A stretch of DNA of 64,000 nt from assembly GCF_015356865.1 (NCBI RefSeq), contig NZ_JAAFZA010000002.1:62001-126000 (forward strand), given 5' to 3'. Shown one piece after another: positions 15,643 through 28,069 of the stretch. Numbering within the stretch: the first letter of the stretch is position 1; every line of letters starts with the position of its first letter. The notes beneath the pieces were generated by a model, which was not told the origin of the DNA, did no database searches, and saw nothing but the letters and a program-made list of their open reading frames with translations. Position numbers and translations under genes: made by a program. The DNA comes from Catenulispora pinisilvae. Its GTDB lineage: Bacteria > Actinomycetota > Actinomycetes > Streptomycetales > Catenulisporaceae.

Positions 15643-15857
15643 ACCGACCCCCGTAGACCGTGACCCCACCCTGACAAGCCGCGACGAGTTTCGCGGGATC
15701 GAAGGTCGGCAGTCAACTCCGGCGATCGCGGCCCTCATCAAGCGGGCCGCGACCGTGGCACCCAGCCGGCTCACCCCTGAGCGGTTCAATAGCACCGCCG
15801 TGGCGCTCACCTGGGACGTTTCGGGCCGGAGCGGCATCTGTTGCGGGATGATGGGAC
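15643..15857. other. Upstream region of the secreted protein gene
   Basis: No gene is seen. It holds the promoter side of the cell-wall-binding protein gene and the left border of a transposase fragment. Confidence 0.3.
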
Positions 15858-16205
15858 TTGCTGGCCGCCGCTGTGCTCGGCACCACAGACCATCCCACCG
15901 CTGCCTGGGTCACCCAGGCGGCGCGGAACCTGGTCATGGACCTGGAAGAAGCCGGAGCCACGGTCAAGTACCTGATCCGGGGCCGGGACGCGAAGTTCCC
16001 GCCGCTGTTCGACGAGATCCTCGCACAGGCCGGGATCCAGGTCGTGCTCAGCGGTATCCGCATGCCGCGGATGAACCCGGTCATGCAGCGGTGGGTGCAG
16101 ACCTGCCGTCACAAACTGCTGGACCGCACCTTGGTCTGGAACCAGCGTCACCTGCTTCACGTCCTGCACGAGTACGAAACGCACTACAACCCCGGACGGC
16201 ATTAT
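15858..16205 (+). pseudogene. Transposase fragment (integrase-core C-terminal part)
   Basis: About 115 codons match the second half of the same transposase family as at 1987 and 35224: HPTAAWVTQAARNLVMDLEE, then YLIRGRDAKFPPLFDE and LDRTLVWNQRHLLHVLHEYE. The N-terminal HTH and first Asp are missing. Two catalytic positions have changed: the usual LIRDRDAKF reads LIRGRDAKF, and the usual M-E-R-W reads VMQRW, so the Glu is lost. A dead, old copy. Confidence 0.78.
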
Positions 16206-16327
16206 CGGCAGGCGCAGAGGTCTACGGCTTCCTCGGGCTCCCGGCGCCGGCGCCGGGGCCGCTCACGGTGGGAGTCGCGAGCAACCAGCCTGCCGTTAGG
16301 GCGGGCGTCAGTCAGCACGGCTTGGTG

Positions 16328-16981
16328 TCAAGAATTCGAGAGCGAGCTGGGCCGTCGCCCCGGTCGTGGACCGTTGGCAGGTTGAATCAGGTCGTCCAGC
16401 CGAGGGGGTCTCGGCAACTCGCAGTCTGTGGCGGTATCGGATAGCCCGGCAAGAAGGATTGCCAGCGTACGTTCCCACGCGGCGCCTCCAGTCGTGCTCT
16501 CCATGCTGCACTGCACAGCCAGGAGAACAAGAAGAAGATCTTCGGGAACCACACCCGCTCTCAGCACGCCCGCATCCTGCCCGGCCCTGATGAGCTTCAG
16601 TTGCCGCTGTCGGAGCTGGCGACGCAAGCGACCCGCGATCTGCGAGTCCGGCAGAGGGAGTGTGAACGTTCGGACCAGGCTGCGATCGACGAGCCCACGA
16701 GCGCATAGGCCCCGCACGTAAGAGAGGACCGCCTCTTCGGGAGCCAACGCGAGCGCGTCGTCAGCGGTGTCTACATGCTCCAGCAGGCGCTGTTCGATGA
16801 CGGCTTGGACGAGCTGCGCGCGGTCGAAGTGGCGCGAAAGCGTTGCCACGCCGACCCCGGCGACAGCAGCGATCTCAGACAGCGGCACCTCGCAACCACG
16901 CTCGGCGAACACCACTCGCGCAGCGCTGATGATCCGAGCACGGCTTTCGATCGCATCTCGTCGTAGCGGCTTCACAGACAT
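16328..16981 (-). CDS. TetR family transcriptional regulator
   Basis: The 217-residue protein opens with a TetR helix-turn-helix: RARIISAARVVFAERGCEVP, LSEIAAVAGVGVATLSRHF. The C-terminal ligand domain is alpha-helical with TetR_C-like spacing. ATG 16981 is used; longer in-frame starts would add residues read from operator DNA. It is divergent from the enoyl-CoA hydratase/oxidoreductase pair, and two matching palindromes lie directly upstream. It likely represses itself and perhaps that pair; the ligand may be an acyl-CoA or the substrate of the pathway. Confidence 0.85.
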   Translation of the reverse strand: MSVKPLRRDAIESRARIISAARVVFAERGCEVPLSEIAAVAGVGVATLSRHFDRAQLVQAVIEQRLLEHVDTADDALALAPEEAVLSYVRGLCARGLVDRSLVRTFTLPLPDSQIAGRLRRQLRQRQLKLIRAGQDAGVLRAGVVPEDLLLVLLAVQCSMESTTGGAAWERTLAILLAGLSDTATDCELPRPPRLDDLIQPANGPRPGRRPSSLSNS

Positions 16982-16998
16982 GCCTCCAGCGTAGCAAC

Positions 16999-17066
16999 TG
17001 GAAGTAATACTTCCACCTCCTCTCGATCCGGGGTACGGTGAGCGCAAGGTGGAACAGTTGCTTCCA
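16999..17066. promoter_or_regulatory. Two TGGAA-N7-TTCCA operators
   Basis: TGGAAGTAATACTTCCA at 16999-17015 and TGGAACAGTTGCTTCCA at 17050-17066 share the same half-sites and 7-base spacing. Their centres are 51 bases apart, about five helical turns, so two TetR dimers would sit on the same face. They lie 18 and 69 bases before the TetR start. Autoregulation by the TetR protein is inferred. Confidence 0.7.
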
Positions 17067-17370
17067 CATAGATGACTGATTGATACGGAGGTGTCCTCGG
17101 GTCCGACTGTGAGGACCCGGAGCATGCCCGCCAGGTACGCGACGTGGCGGTCCTCCTCATCGAGCGCTGCCGGGGACTGCCGCGAGACAACTCGTCGCGC
17201 TCATGCTCTGGGAGCCGCGCTCGGAGGGCAGTCGGACGACACGGAAGTCCGATTAGCCGCTCAGGTCGATGCTCGAGTCGAGTTTTGCCTCCTGATGCCG
17301 TTGCCTGGCTTGAATCTGCGTGAACACCGATATTCGATAGTCGAGAAATCCGAAGGTGAGGAGATGTCAC
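17067..17370. other. Intergenic region, TetR/enoyl-CoA hydratase
   Basis: Open frames here have mixed codon use and match nothing I recognise. The right end holds GGTGAGGAG, the ribosome binding site of the next gene, and an AT-richer stretch (GATATTCGATAGTCGAGAAATC) that could be the promoter. Confidence 0.3.
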
Positions 17371-18204
17371 ATGGTGACGTCCGTTGATTATGAGTTGTTC
17401 GAATCGGTGGAAGTGGAGATCAGTGGGGCCGTAGCGACTGTGAGTTTGTTGACCACAGAACGAGTGGCGGTTCTCAGCGCGCAGGGCTCTCACGCTGAAC
17501 TCCACTTCGACCTCGGCCGGGCGCTCGCACGATTGCGAGAGGATGATGCGGTCAGGGTTGTAGTCATCACTGGCATCGACGACGGCGCGCCGTGGATTCT
17601 GCCAGCTCCGCCCTACGCGGAGGGCAACAGGCTCGATCCCGAGCCGATCGACTTTCCGGACTGGATGTGGAAAGGATTTCAGGGTGTGCGGCTGACTCAG
17701 CAAACACTGGCCGAAATGGAGAAGCCGGTGATCGCTCGAGTTAATGGAGACTGTATCGGGTTCAGCCAAAGCATCATGTTCGGCTGCGACCTGATCGTCG
17801 CCAGGGAAGATGCGATAGTGGCCGATGCGCATATGGACCTGCAGAAGATCTTTGGGTTCGACACGGTTCCGGGTGACGGCGGAGGTGCGCTGGTGCCCTT
17901 GCACATGTTCCCGGCCAAAGCGATGGAATACCTGCTTCTTGCCAAGCCCTACACGGCCGCCGAACTGGCCACCATGGGTGCGATCAATTACGCCGTTCCC
18001 CCGGCTGAACTGGATCAGGTCGTTGACGACATGGTTCGTCAACTTCTGTCGAAGTCCGCCTATGCGCTTGCTCTGACCAAGCGTGTTGTGAAGAGACGAG
18101 TGGCCGAACAGCTCAACCTGACCCTCGACGCCGCCTCTGCATACGAATGGGTGAACTTCCTTCACTATCGAGGCAGTAACGGCAAACCCAACGTCAATCT
18201 CTAG
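17371..18204 (+). CDS. Enoyl-CoA hydratase/isomerase family protein
   Basis: The 277-residue protein has the crotonase fold signature: DDAVRVVVITGIDDGAP, then the oxyanion-hole/substrate region EKPVIARVNGDCIGFSQSIM followed by FGCDLIVAREDA, and a C-terminal helical part with KPYTAAELATMGAINYAVP. Crotonases act on CoA thioesters; the usual catalytic Glu pair of hydratases is not obvious (FDTVPGDGGGALVP at the second position), so the reaction may be an isomerisation or hydrolysis. ATG 17371 is 8 bases after AGGAG. It is followed by the oxidoreductase gene after 14 bases. Confidence 0.82.
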   Translation: MVTSVDYELFESVEVEISGAVATVSLLTTERVAVLSAQGSHAELHFDLGRALARLREDDAVRVVVITGIDDGAPWILPAPPYAEGNRLDPEPIDFPDWMWKGFQGVRLTQQTLAEMEKPVIARVNGDCIGFSQSIMFGCDLIVAREDAIVADAHMDLQKIFGFDTVPGDGGGALVPLHMFPAKAMEYLLLAKPYTAAELATMGAINYAVPPAELDQVVDDMVRQLLSKSAYALALTKRVVKRRVAEQLNLTLDAASAYEWVNFLHYRGSNGKPNVNL

Positions 18205-18218
18205 TCAGGAGTCTCGAC

Positions 18219-19232
18219 TTGCGAGCCATTGTCTACACCCGCCCCGGAACCTCCGACGTTCTGTCTCTGGCCGAGCGGGACATTCCCGAGCCCGGTCCGG
18301 GCGAAGTTCGTGTCCGCCTGATGCGTTCCGGAGTCAATCCCACCGATTGGCGATTCCGAATCCGACCGCTGCTGTTCGATGAAGTGACGCCGGGTCAAGA
18401 CGGTGCCGGCGTTGTCGACGCGGTGGGGCCGCATGTCGGTGATTTTGCGGTTGGGGATCGCGTCTGGCTGATTCTCGCCCAGCATGGAAAGCCTTCCGGT
18501 ACGGCAGCTGAGTATGTAGTGCAACCGATAAGCCGCGTCATCCCTTTGCCCGATGGAGTGGGTTTCGACATCGGTGCCTCGATCGGGATCCCTGCCCTGA
18601 CCGCGCATCGTGCTCTGACGGTGCACGATCGCGGCCCCTGGCATCTAGGGCCGGGCACGATGACCGGACTGACGGTCCTGGTGCAGGGCGGTGCCGGCGC
18701 GGTCGGCAACGCCGCAGTCCAGTTGGCGCGCTGGTCGGGCGCGACCGTCGTCACAACGGTGAGTTCGACAAGCAAGGGATCGTTGGCGAAGGCCGCTGGT
18801 GCCCACCATGTGATCAACTATCGGCAAGGCGGCACCGAGAGCGCGGTACGCGCCGCCGCGCCTGACGGCGTGGACTTGGTGGTGGAGGTCGCTCCAGCCC
18901 AGAACAACGCACTGGACCTCGCTGTTGTGAAAACCGGCGGAACCATATCGATCTATGCCAAGCACGGGGGCGACGAATACTCAGTACCCATTCTGGAAAC
19001 CTATTTCAAGAACCTCCGATATCAATACCTTGTCTTGTACTCCCTGCACGCCGAGGCACTGGCGCGGGCGGCGAGTGACGTGACGGCGGCCATCGCCACT
19101 GGTGGCTTCCGCATCGGTGAGGAGTCTGGACTCCCGATCCATCACTTCCCCCTGGCGGAAGCTGCGGCGGCGCAGGACGCGGTCGAACAAGGAGCGGTCG
19201 GCAAAGTGCTTTTGGACATAGCGGAGACATGA
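18219..19232 (+). CDS. MDR-superfamily quinone oxidoreductase-like protein
   Basis: The 337-residue protein is a medium-chain reductase: GroES-like N-domain (EPGPGEVRVRLMRSGVNPTD, PGQDGAGVVDAVG) and Rossmann domain (VLVQGGAGAVGNAAVQLAR). The catalytic-zinc Cys/His and the four structural-zinc cysteines are absent, which places it with NADPH:quinone oxidoreductases rather than zinc alcohol dehydrogenases. Start is TTG 18219 preceded by CAGGAG. It is co-transcribed with the crotonase gene. Substrate is probably an enoyl/enone. Confidence 0.85.
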   Translation: MRAIVYTRPGTSDVLSLAERDIPEPGPGEVRVRLMRSGVNPTDWRFRIRPLLFDEVTPGQDGAGVVDAVGPHVGDFAVGDRVWLILAQHGKPSGTAAEYVVQPISRVIPLPDGVGFDIGASIGIPALTAHRALTVHDRGPWHLGPGTMTGLTVLVQGGAGAVGNAAVQLARWSGATVVTTVSSTSKGSLAKAAGAHHVINYRQGGTESAVRAAAPDGVDLVVEVAPAQNNALDLAVVKTGGTISIYAKHGGDEYSVPILETYFKNLRYQYLVLYSLHAEALARAASDVTAAIATGGFRIGEESGLPIHHFPLAEAAAAQDAVEQGAVGKVLLDIAET

Positions 19233-19294
19233 TCGCGACGCCGATGCATTGAGGGGATCCCTTCTTCCGGGCAAGACGAGCACCCTCACACGCT

Positions 19295-19351
19295 CCGCGA
19301 CGCCTGTGCTGGTCAGAAACCCGGCGTTTCTGACCAGCACAGGCGTCGCGG
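19295..19351 (+). terminator. Hairpin with 26-bp perfect stem
   Basis: Left arm 19295-19320 and right arm 19326-19351 are perfect reverse complements, with a 5-base loop CCGGC. It lies 62 bases after the oxidoreductase stop. No T-run follows, as is common for actinomycete terminators. The stem is unusually long and perfect. Confidence 0.75.
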
Positions 19352-19402
19352 CGTTTCTTCGGGCCTATCGACCCCGATAGCGGCCAGGGCAGGAAGACGG
19401 GA

Positions 19403-19441
19403 CCGGGCTCCGTGCGACGATCGTCGTCGCACGGAGCCCGG
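19403..19441. terminator. Second hairpin, 18-bp perfect stem
   Basis: Arms 19403-19420 and 19424-19441 pair perfectly around TCG. It follows the first hairpin by about 50 bases, so the oxidoreductase operon is insulated by two strong structures, or the second one serves transcription from the right. Confidence 0.7.
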
Positions 19442-19843
19442 CCGTGTCGGCGGACCCATGGGCGAGGAGCCTCGTCAGCGCTGGTCAAGCAGCTCGCGAC
19501 CTCAGCGAGCGGGGTTCAGCATCTGCGAGCGCTGCCGGATGCCCGGTGTCAGTTTCCGGAGCCGTCTGCATGGGTGAGGTGCCACTTCGCGGTCGCGTGC
19601 CGAGGACTCCGGAGCGCGCCGTGTACCGGACCCGCGCTCGCCTCGCCTCGCCGCGTTGCTGTCGCAGGTCATGTGGTCTTGTGATCAGCGACAGCAACGC
19701 GCACAGGACTATGGACACCCGTGCAGACGGCTTCGGAAGCTGACAAGTGCGCACCGGGACCGGTCCCTGTGCGCTGTGCTGACATGCCCCGTCCTCGGCC
19801 GCGGCACATCAGGGTGTCCACGCTCCAGGGGACAGCCGGGACT
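19442..19843. other. Gene-free stretch with one inverted repeat
   Basis: No gene is recognised. CGCGTTGCTGTCGC at 19652-19665 and its perfect complement at 19688-19701 form a 14-bp stem with a 22-base loop. The open frames are Arg/Ser-rich shadows. Confidence 0.4.
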
Positions 19844-20230
19844 TCAGACCGTGCCGGGTGCGGCCGTCGCGGTTCGTTGCCTGTTCACGACCGGGATCAC
19901 GCTGGCCGTCGTGAGTGCCCCGGCAGCTGCGACTGTGACTGCGATCCACCACGTGCCGCTGGGCGCCGGGCTTCCGGTGCGCACGCAGGCGTAGGGGATG
20001 GCGGTGGCCGCCGCGGCTATGAGGCCCAGCGCGGTCGCGGTCACGGCGGCGATGGTGGTTTCTATCGCCGCGGCGCGGGTGATCTGGGTCGGGGCCGCTC
20101 CGATGATCGCGAGCAGCCGGTTGTCGGTGTGGCGTTGCCGCGTGACGGCGACCAGGGTGTTGACGGTGGCGATGCAGCAGAACGCGGTGATGATGCCGAC
20201 GACGGAGCGCGGGATTCGGGAGGTACGGCA
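19844..20230 (-). pseudogene. C-terminal fragment of an FtsX-like ABC permease
   Basis: About 125 codons match the last domain of FtsX/MacB-type permeases: SVVGIITAFCCIATVNTLVA with VTRQRHTDNRLLAIIGAAP, then the penultimate and last membrane helices (AAVTATALGLIAAAATAIP; WWIAVTVAAAGALTTASVIP). The N-terminal membrane helix and the long extracytoplasmic domain are missing. No start signal precedes it. Confidence 0.75.
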
Positions 20231-20361
20231 TGGGGACTCCAGCTCTGAACGGTGTGAGCCATCGCCGTCCACGGTGAGATTCATCAGGTGGGTGGGTTGC
20301 CGGAAGGCTTTCAGGTCTCCTCGAGGCCATCGACTTCGCCCACTTCCTGAGAGCACGGCAC

Positions 20362-20393
20362 CGCGCGCCCGGGTCGTCGACGCCGGGCGCGCG
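20362..20393. terminator. GC-rich hairpin after the GH5 fragment
   Basis: CGCGCGCCCGG (20362-20372) pairs with CCGGGCGCGCG (20383-20393) across a 10-base loop. It lies just downstream of the stop of the minus-strand GH5-X2 fragment, so it was probably that gene's terminator. Confidence 0.6.
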
Positions 20394-20407
20394 GGGGCTT
20401 GCGTCGA

Positions 20408-21176
20408 TCAGGACGGCGTTCCGGTGACCGTGGTTCCGGTCTTCGTCACGTAGTACGTCGCGGTGGCGCCGCTCCAGAAGTGGAAGGTGAGCGTCACGCG
20501 CTGGCCGTCGGTGAGCGAGTTGAGGTAGTCGGCGGGCAGGATGATGGCGCTGTTCGGGTAGTCGGCGGAGAAGGACGTGCCGTACGCCTGGTACGGGGTC
20601 CAGCCGGCCTGGCCGGCGTTGCTGCCGTCCGCGTACACGGACTGCATCATCGAGAGCATGTCGCCGTTGAACTGCGTGGGGATGGTGAACGAGCTCGTCG
20701 TGCCGGTGGCCGCCGAGAGCACAGGCTGCGCGTTGGTCACGATGTTGATCTGCCACGGCAGGCCACGGGAGAAGTGCGCCTGAAGCGTCGCGTTCACTCC
20801 GTAGGCCTGGGAGCCGACCAGCTTGGTCAACAGCGCGGCCTTGAGGGTGAGCGTGTCACCGCTGACTGTGTAGTCGCAGCCCTCTTCCAATCGCTTGTCA
20901 CCGTTGGAGAGCCCGGTGAACTGCAATCCGTTCGGGTTGAGCGTCAGGCTCGCATCGGCGATCGGGCTCGCCTTGGGCACGTAGACCGTGTCGTTGGACG
21001 CGGTGCCCGAGCGGGTCGTCCGACTCGACTTCGACATGGCGAACGTGGCCGGGTCGAGCAGCTGCAGCGTGTTGCGGTTGAGGATGCGGCCGCCGTCGTC
21101 CCAGTAGTTCAGGGTGACGCCGGTGAGACGCGCCTCGTAGCCCAGCTCTGATGCGGCCGCACCGGACTTCGGCCAT
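20408..21176 (-). pseudogene. 3' fragment of a glycoside hydrolase with a carbohydrate-binding X2 domain
   Basis: The frame is open without a start. It begins SELGYEARLTGVTLNYWDDG and LNRNTLQLLDPATFAMSKSS, the end of a GH5-type catalytic domain, and continues into an X2 (Ig-like) module: DYTVSGDTLTLKAALLTKL, then a C-terminal beta-rich domain. The stop at 20408 is natural. The 5' two-thirds of the gene (signal peptide and most of the TIM barrel) are gone; the GH2 gene promoter now starts where it breaks off. Confidence 0.7.
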
Positions 21177-24415
<3,239 letters not shown>

Positions 24416-24978
24416 CCGCCGCCGGGCGCAGAAGGCCTGCGTTGCCCCGCCCTGATCCCGGCCGCCGATGCGGAACTGGACCGAGCGCAACGTCCGGTAG
24501 CGGCGCGGTGGTCGGCCAGATCCGCTGGGCCGCCGGGCTCATCGGCGCCGCCGCCTCGTGCGCAGCGCCGGCCGCTACGCGTAGTGGTTCGTGCCCGCGC
24601 TGCTCGTCCCGGCCGTCCTGAACCACCACCTCAGCGACAAGATCGGCGACCGCTTCAGGGCGTGCCGAGGCCGAACCGGGCACGGTCGGGGAACTCCTGG
24701 CGGAAGAGTGCCGGATCGTCGATGGCCTCGACGCGCCGGGACGGATCGGCGACACTGGTCACTCGCGGCTTCTCGTGGTGGACGGATGGGTTCTTGGCCG
24801 AACTCGAATCCTCACCCGGAAGCCGGTTTCTTGTCAGGGCACTGAGGCGGTCTCGTCAACGAATAGGACGCCGCAGCATAGGCCCGGCTCAACTCGTCGG
24901 CAGGGTTGTCGAACCCGGCAAGCCCGATGGCGGCCCCCAGGTGGCGTCGGCCTTGCCAGTGGCACGTCCGGCAGCTCC
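24416..24978. other. Gene-poor region between GH2 and GH54 genes
   Basis: No complete gene is seen. A minus-strand piece ending at 24655 reads VTSVADPSRRVEAIDDPALF and then RQEFPDRARFGLGTP before a stop; it has good codon use and looks like the last ~50 residues of a lost gene of unknown family. The rest is mixed sequence. Confidence 0.35.
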
Positions 24979-26535
24979 TCAGTTCCAGGGGGCGGCGGCG
25001 AGCCAGGTGGTGTCCTGCGCCCACAGCGAGCTGGTGTCCCAGTTGTTGGTGCCGCCGTTGCTTGCGACGTAGGCGGTGAAGTCGTAGTGGCGGATGTACT
25101 TGGCCGGGTAGTTGAAGGACTGGAGGGAGTAGCCTGTGCCGCTGTTTCCTGGCTGCGGGCAGAAGGTGGCGTCGACGGCGAACTGGCTGGTCCCGTCGTT
25201 GGGATTGAGGTAGAGCTCGAACGAGGAGTGCCTGAGGTAGTTGCCGGAGGCGTTGGCGGACTCCAGGGAGATGCAGTTGCTGTCGGCCAGGCCGGCGTGG
25301 ACGATCCAGGTGGCGTCGGCCTTGTCGGTGGCCGAGCTGGCAGAGTTGATCGCGGAGATGACGGCCTTGGTGTCGGCGTCATCGTGGCGGAGGTAGTCCG
25401 AGATGCAGCAGGAGGTGGTGGCCTGCAGCGAGACCCTCGCGCCCGGCGTGAACGGGGTGGCTGTGCCGGCAGCGTACCCGGCCGCGACGATGTTGGCCTG
25501 GACTGCGGCGTCGGTGGCGTCGGAGGGGTAGCCCTTGACCATGGCGCCCTCGTAGAAGGTGCCAGCGCTGTCGTTGTGGTTGGTTTGGCAGCAGTCGCCG
25601 CCGCTGCCGAGGATGATGGCGCCCTGCTTGCGCATCGGGTTGTATCCGGTGGGCAGTGAGCCGCTATAGAGCTTGGCCAGGCTCCCGGACTGGGCGTTGG
25701 CGCCTTGCAGCGCCATCTGGGTGGTGCCGTTGTTCTTGAGCATCGCGGTGACGAAGTGGCTGGTTTCGGAGACCTGGCTGGGGTTCCACACCGTGCTGCC
25801 GCCGGTGAACAGGCCGTCTTCCAGGTCGGCCTGGACCCACGGTCCGGTGCCGCTACAGCCGCCGAACCAGCATGACGTGCTGAAGTTGATCGCGTCCATG
25901 GCGCCGTTGCCGTCGGCATGGTGGTCGGTCTCGGTGTTGCCGTAGTCGAAGCAGCAGCCGTTGTTGGCGTGGGTGCCGCTGGTGACCATGTACTCGCCCT
26001 CGGGTGAGCTGCCGGTGGGCACGCCCGCGGTGGAGTTGTAGGCGAAGTAGCTGTTGCCGGGGTTGATGTAGAGGGCGTAGGCCTTGTGGCCGCCCACGGT
26101 CACCGGTTCGGTGGTCGCGGTGGCCGCCGCATCGGCGCCGCCGGTCCCGCCGGGTCCTTGGTAGACCAGGGTGCTGCCGTTGCCGGTCTGGTCATAGACG
26201 CCGGTGATGGTGCACGAGGTGCCGGCGCAGAACGAGTCCTGCGTCGCGGCGTTGGCGACGCCTCCTGCGGAGATCACGCCGATGTTCTGCAACGCGCTGT
26301 CCGAGGTCCGCTGCACCTGGTAGAGCGGGCCGTTGTAGGAGGCGAACAGTGCGCGGGTGGTGCTGTGCGCCGCGACGCACGGCGTGCCGCCAGAGGCGTA
26401 GATGTCGCACACACCGCTGGCGGCAGCGTGCGAAACCGAGGTCGCCTCGACGGCGAAACCGACGACCAGCGCCAGCACGGCGCTCGCGGCGAGCAACGTT
26501 CTTCTGACCCGGTCCAGGCGCGATCTGAGAACCAT
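24979..26535 (-). CDS. Secreted alpha-L-arabinofuranosidase, GH54 with CBM42
   Basis: The 518-residue protein has a signal peptide (LLAASAVLALVVGFAVEATS, cleavage near SHAAAS), a GH54 catalytic domain beginning CDIYASGGTPCVAAHSTTRA with its Cys-rich pattern (GCCFDYGNTETD, CWFGGCSG, GGDCCQTNHND), and a C-terminal arabinose-binding CBM42 domain (VSLQATTSCCISDYLRH, SLQSFNYPAKYIRHYDF). It releases arabinose from arabinoxylan or arabinan outside the cell. ATG 26535 is preceded by AAAGGAG. Codon use is typical. It is more common in fungi but well known in actinomycetes. A LacI-type palindrome lies 48 bases upstream. Confidence 0.93.
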   Translation of the reverse strand: MVLRSRLDRVRRTLLAASAVLALVVGFAVEATSVSHAAASGVCDIYASGGTPCVAAHSTTRALFASYNGPLYQVQRTSDSALQNIGVISAGGVANAATQDSFCAGTSCTITGVYDQTGNGSTLVYQGPGGTGGADAAATATTEPVTVGGHKAYALYINPGNSYFAYNSTAGVPTGSSPEGEYMVTSGTHANNGCCFDYGNTETDHHADGNGAMDAINFSTSCWFGGCSGTGPWVQADLEDGLFTGGSTVWNPSQVSETSHFVTAMLKNNGTTQMALQGANAQSGSLAKLYSGSLPTGYNPMRKQGAIILGSGGDCCQTNHNDSAGTFYEGAMVKGYPSDATDAAVQANIVAAGYAAGTATPFTPGARVSLQATTSCCISDYLRHDDADTKAVISAINSASSATDKADATWIVHAGLADSNCISLESANASGNYLRHSSFELYLNPNDGTSQFAVDATFCPQPGNSGTGYSLQSFNYPAKYIRHYDFTAYVASNGGTNNWDTSSLWAQDTTWLAAAPWN

Positions 26536-26582
26536 ACGTGTACTCCTTTGCTCGGGGGTGAACGGTGCGTCGAACGAACGGC

Positions 26583-26602
26583 GAGTGTTACCGGTAACAC
26601 TC
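26583..26602. promoter_or_regulatory. 20-bp perfect palindrome, LacI-family operator candidate
   Basis: The sequence is a perfect inverted repeat centred on CCGG, with core GTGTTACCGGTAACAC. It is 48 bases upstream of the arabinofuranosidase ATG. The shape (central CG, 20 bp) is that of LacI/GalR operators. No LacI gene is in the window, so the regulator must be elsewhere. Confidence 0.65.
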
Positions 26603-27374
26603 CTGCGTCGCAAGCCCTGGACATCTTCCGAACGGGAGTGGGTGCGCGAGCGTCGCGACGCCCACTATCACCTTCAGGTCATGTTGCGTCAAGGTTTCCG
26701 GCGGATGTCGCGCCGGCGATCCCCGGCCGGCCCGGGACGGGCGCCGGTGCCGCGAGGCGAGATCAGCGATGTCAGCACGCTACGATCCGGCGCGATGAGG
26801 GCGGTGCCGCTCGGCAAGGTACCTCGTTCGCGCGTCCCGAGACCGGCCGGTCGTCTCAAGGCGATTCGCCGGAAACACCTGCGCCATCAGGGCAGATTGC
26901 TCGTCAATGCATCGCCGGGACGGCATGGCGACGGTCCTCTTGACGAGCAGCCATCACGGTCCGCTGTTCAGACGAACCGGTTCGAGGTATGGATTCGGAT
27001 CTCAACGCCGCAGGTTTCGATCGCCTGCCGAATCGGCCGCCCCCCGGCCTTACGCACCGCGTCCACGGGATCCGCCGCGCCGACCTCGGGCACCCCCTGC
27101 TTGACGCCGTCGAAAACGACTGTGGATCCGCCAGGGCCCACTGGTGTGGAACACCAAATGGCCGATGAAGAGCCGACCGTCCCATTCGCGTCCGGCACCA
27201 GACATCGTCGATAAGGACGTTCTTGCGGGCGCCCAAGCCCGTCCAGAACGCGAGATCCCACCGTTGACTCTGATACCGCGGACCTCGGTCGAGATATCGG
27301 CAGATTCCGAAGCCGTCCCACCGAAACACACGATCACATCAGACGTCTCAGAAACCCCAGGATCCCCGACAGAG
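26603..27374. other. Decayed region with a minus-strand coding-like piece
   Basis: No complete gene is seen. On the minus strand, 26968 to about 27190, a frame reads PDANGTVGSSSAIWCSTPVG, then STVVFDGVKQGVPEVGAADP and AGGRPIRQAIETCGVEIRI before a stop at 26968. In the neighbouring frame upstream WDLAFWTGLGARKNVLIDDV precedes it, which suggests a frameshift. The family is not recognised. Confidence 0.35.
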
Positions 27375-27545
27375 TCAAGCGAACGTCGCGGCGAGGACCT
27401 GGATCGTGGCCTGGCCAGGCTGCGCCAGCACGCCGCGGCGCTGCCCCGGGAGCCGCTGGAGTTCTTCTGCGACGCGCTACTGTCCGGCCTGGCGACCGCC
27501 AGCGCCGACGATGTCGCAATGATTGCCATGCGCATCCCCCGCCGG
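27375..27545 (+). pseudogene. C-terminal fragment of a SpoIIE/PP2C-type phosphatase
   Basis: Fifty-seven codons match the end of streptomycete SpoIIE-family phosphatases: ERRGEDLDRGLARLRQHAAA, LEFFCDALLSGL and the terminal SADDVAMIAMRI with the last metal-binding Asp pair. Nothing upstream belongs to such a protein. A stump. Confidence 0.7.
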
Positions 27546-27668
27546 GTGAGGCCCCGCGACCGCCACCGCCGAACAGCAGTGTCGGCGTCGGCTGTCTCCG
27601 CAGATCGGACTACCGAGCCGAGCAGTGCCGATGTGAGCGGTGCGGCTCCTCGCCCCGGGAGGCCGGGG

Positions 27669-27995
27669 TCATCCTGGGTCGGAGCGGTGAAGCTGAGCGT
27701 TGAGGCGCTGGGCTTCTTCGAGCTGGTCTTCCAGAACGATGATGCGGCAGGCGGCGTCGATGGGGGTTCCGGCGTCGACCATCTCGCGGGCGCGGGCGGC
27801 CAGGCGCAGCTGGTATCGGGAGTAGCGGCGGTGGCCGCCTTCGGAGCGCAGCGGCACGATCAGCTTGACCTCGCCCAGGGCCCGCAAGAACGCGGGCGTG
27901 GCGCCGATCATCTCAGCGGCCCGGCCCATGGTGTACGCGGGGTAATCGTCGTCATCCAGCCGATCAGCCGGGGTGGAGCTGGTACTGCCCGTCAC
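27669..27995 (-). CDS. MerR family transcriptional regulator
   Basis: The 108-residue protein has one MerR HTH: YTMGRAAEMIGATPAFLRAL, then the wing LIVPLRSEGGHRRYSRYQLR, and a C-terminal coiled coil (IIVLEDQLEEAQRLNAQL). It has no ligand or metal-binding cysteines. It matches a small MerR type often found beside cold-shock genes in actinomycetes; no such gene is left here. GTG 27995 is preferred since AAGAGG lies 5 bases upstream; GTG 28001 is in frame. Confidence 0.85.
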   Translation of the reverse strand: MTGSTSSTPADRLDDDDYPAYTMGRAAEMIGATPAFLRALGEVKLIVPLRSEGGHRRYSRYQLRLAARAREMVDAGTPIDAACRIIVLEDQLEEAQRLNAQLHRSDPG

Positions 27996-28036
27996 TTGCA
28001 CCTCTTCTTTCCACTCTGCCGGCCGGACACGAGGAG

Positions 28037-28064
28037 GGGCCCGGTGCCGTGCGGCACCGGGCCC
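28037..28064. terminator. Strong hairpin upstream of the MerR gene
   Basis: GGGCCCGGTGCC (28037-28048) pairs perfectly with GGCACCGGGCCC (28053-28064) around GTGC. A run of seven G follows on the plus strand (seven C on the minus). It lies 42 bases before the MerR start and probably ended transcription of a now-lost upstream minus-strand gene, or attenuates MerR. Confidence 0.65.
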
Positions 28065-28069
28065 TGGGG

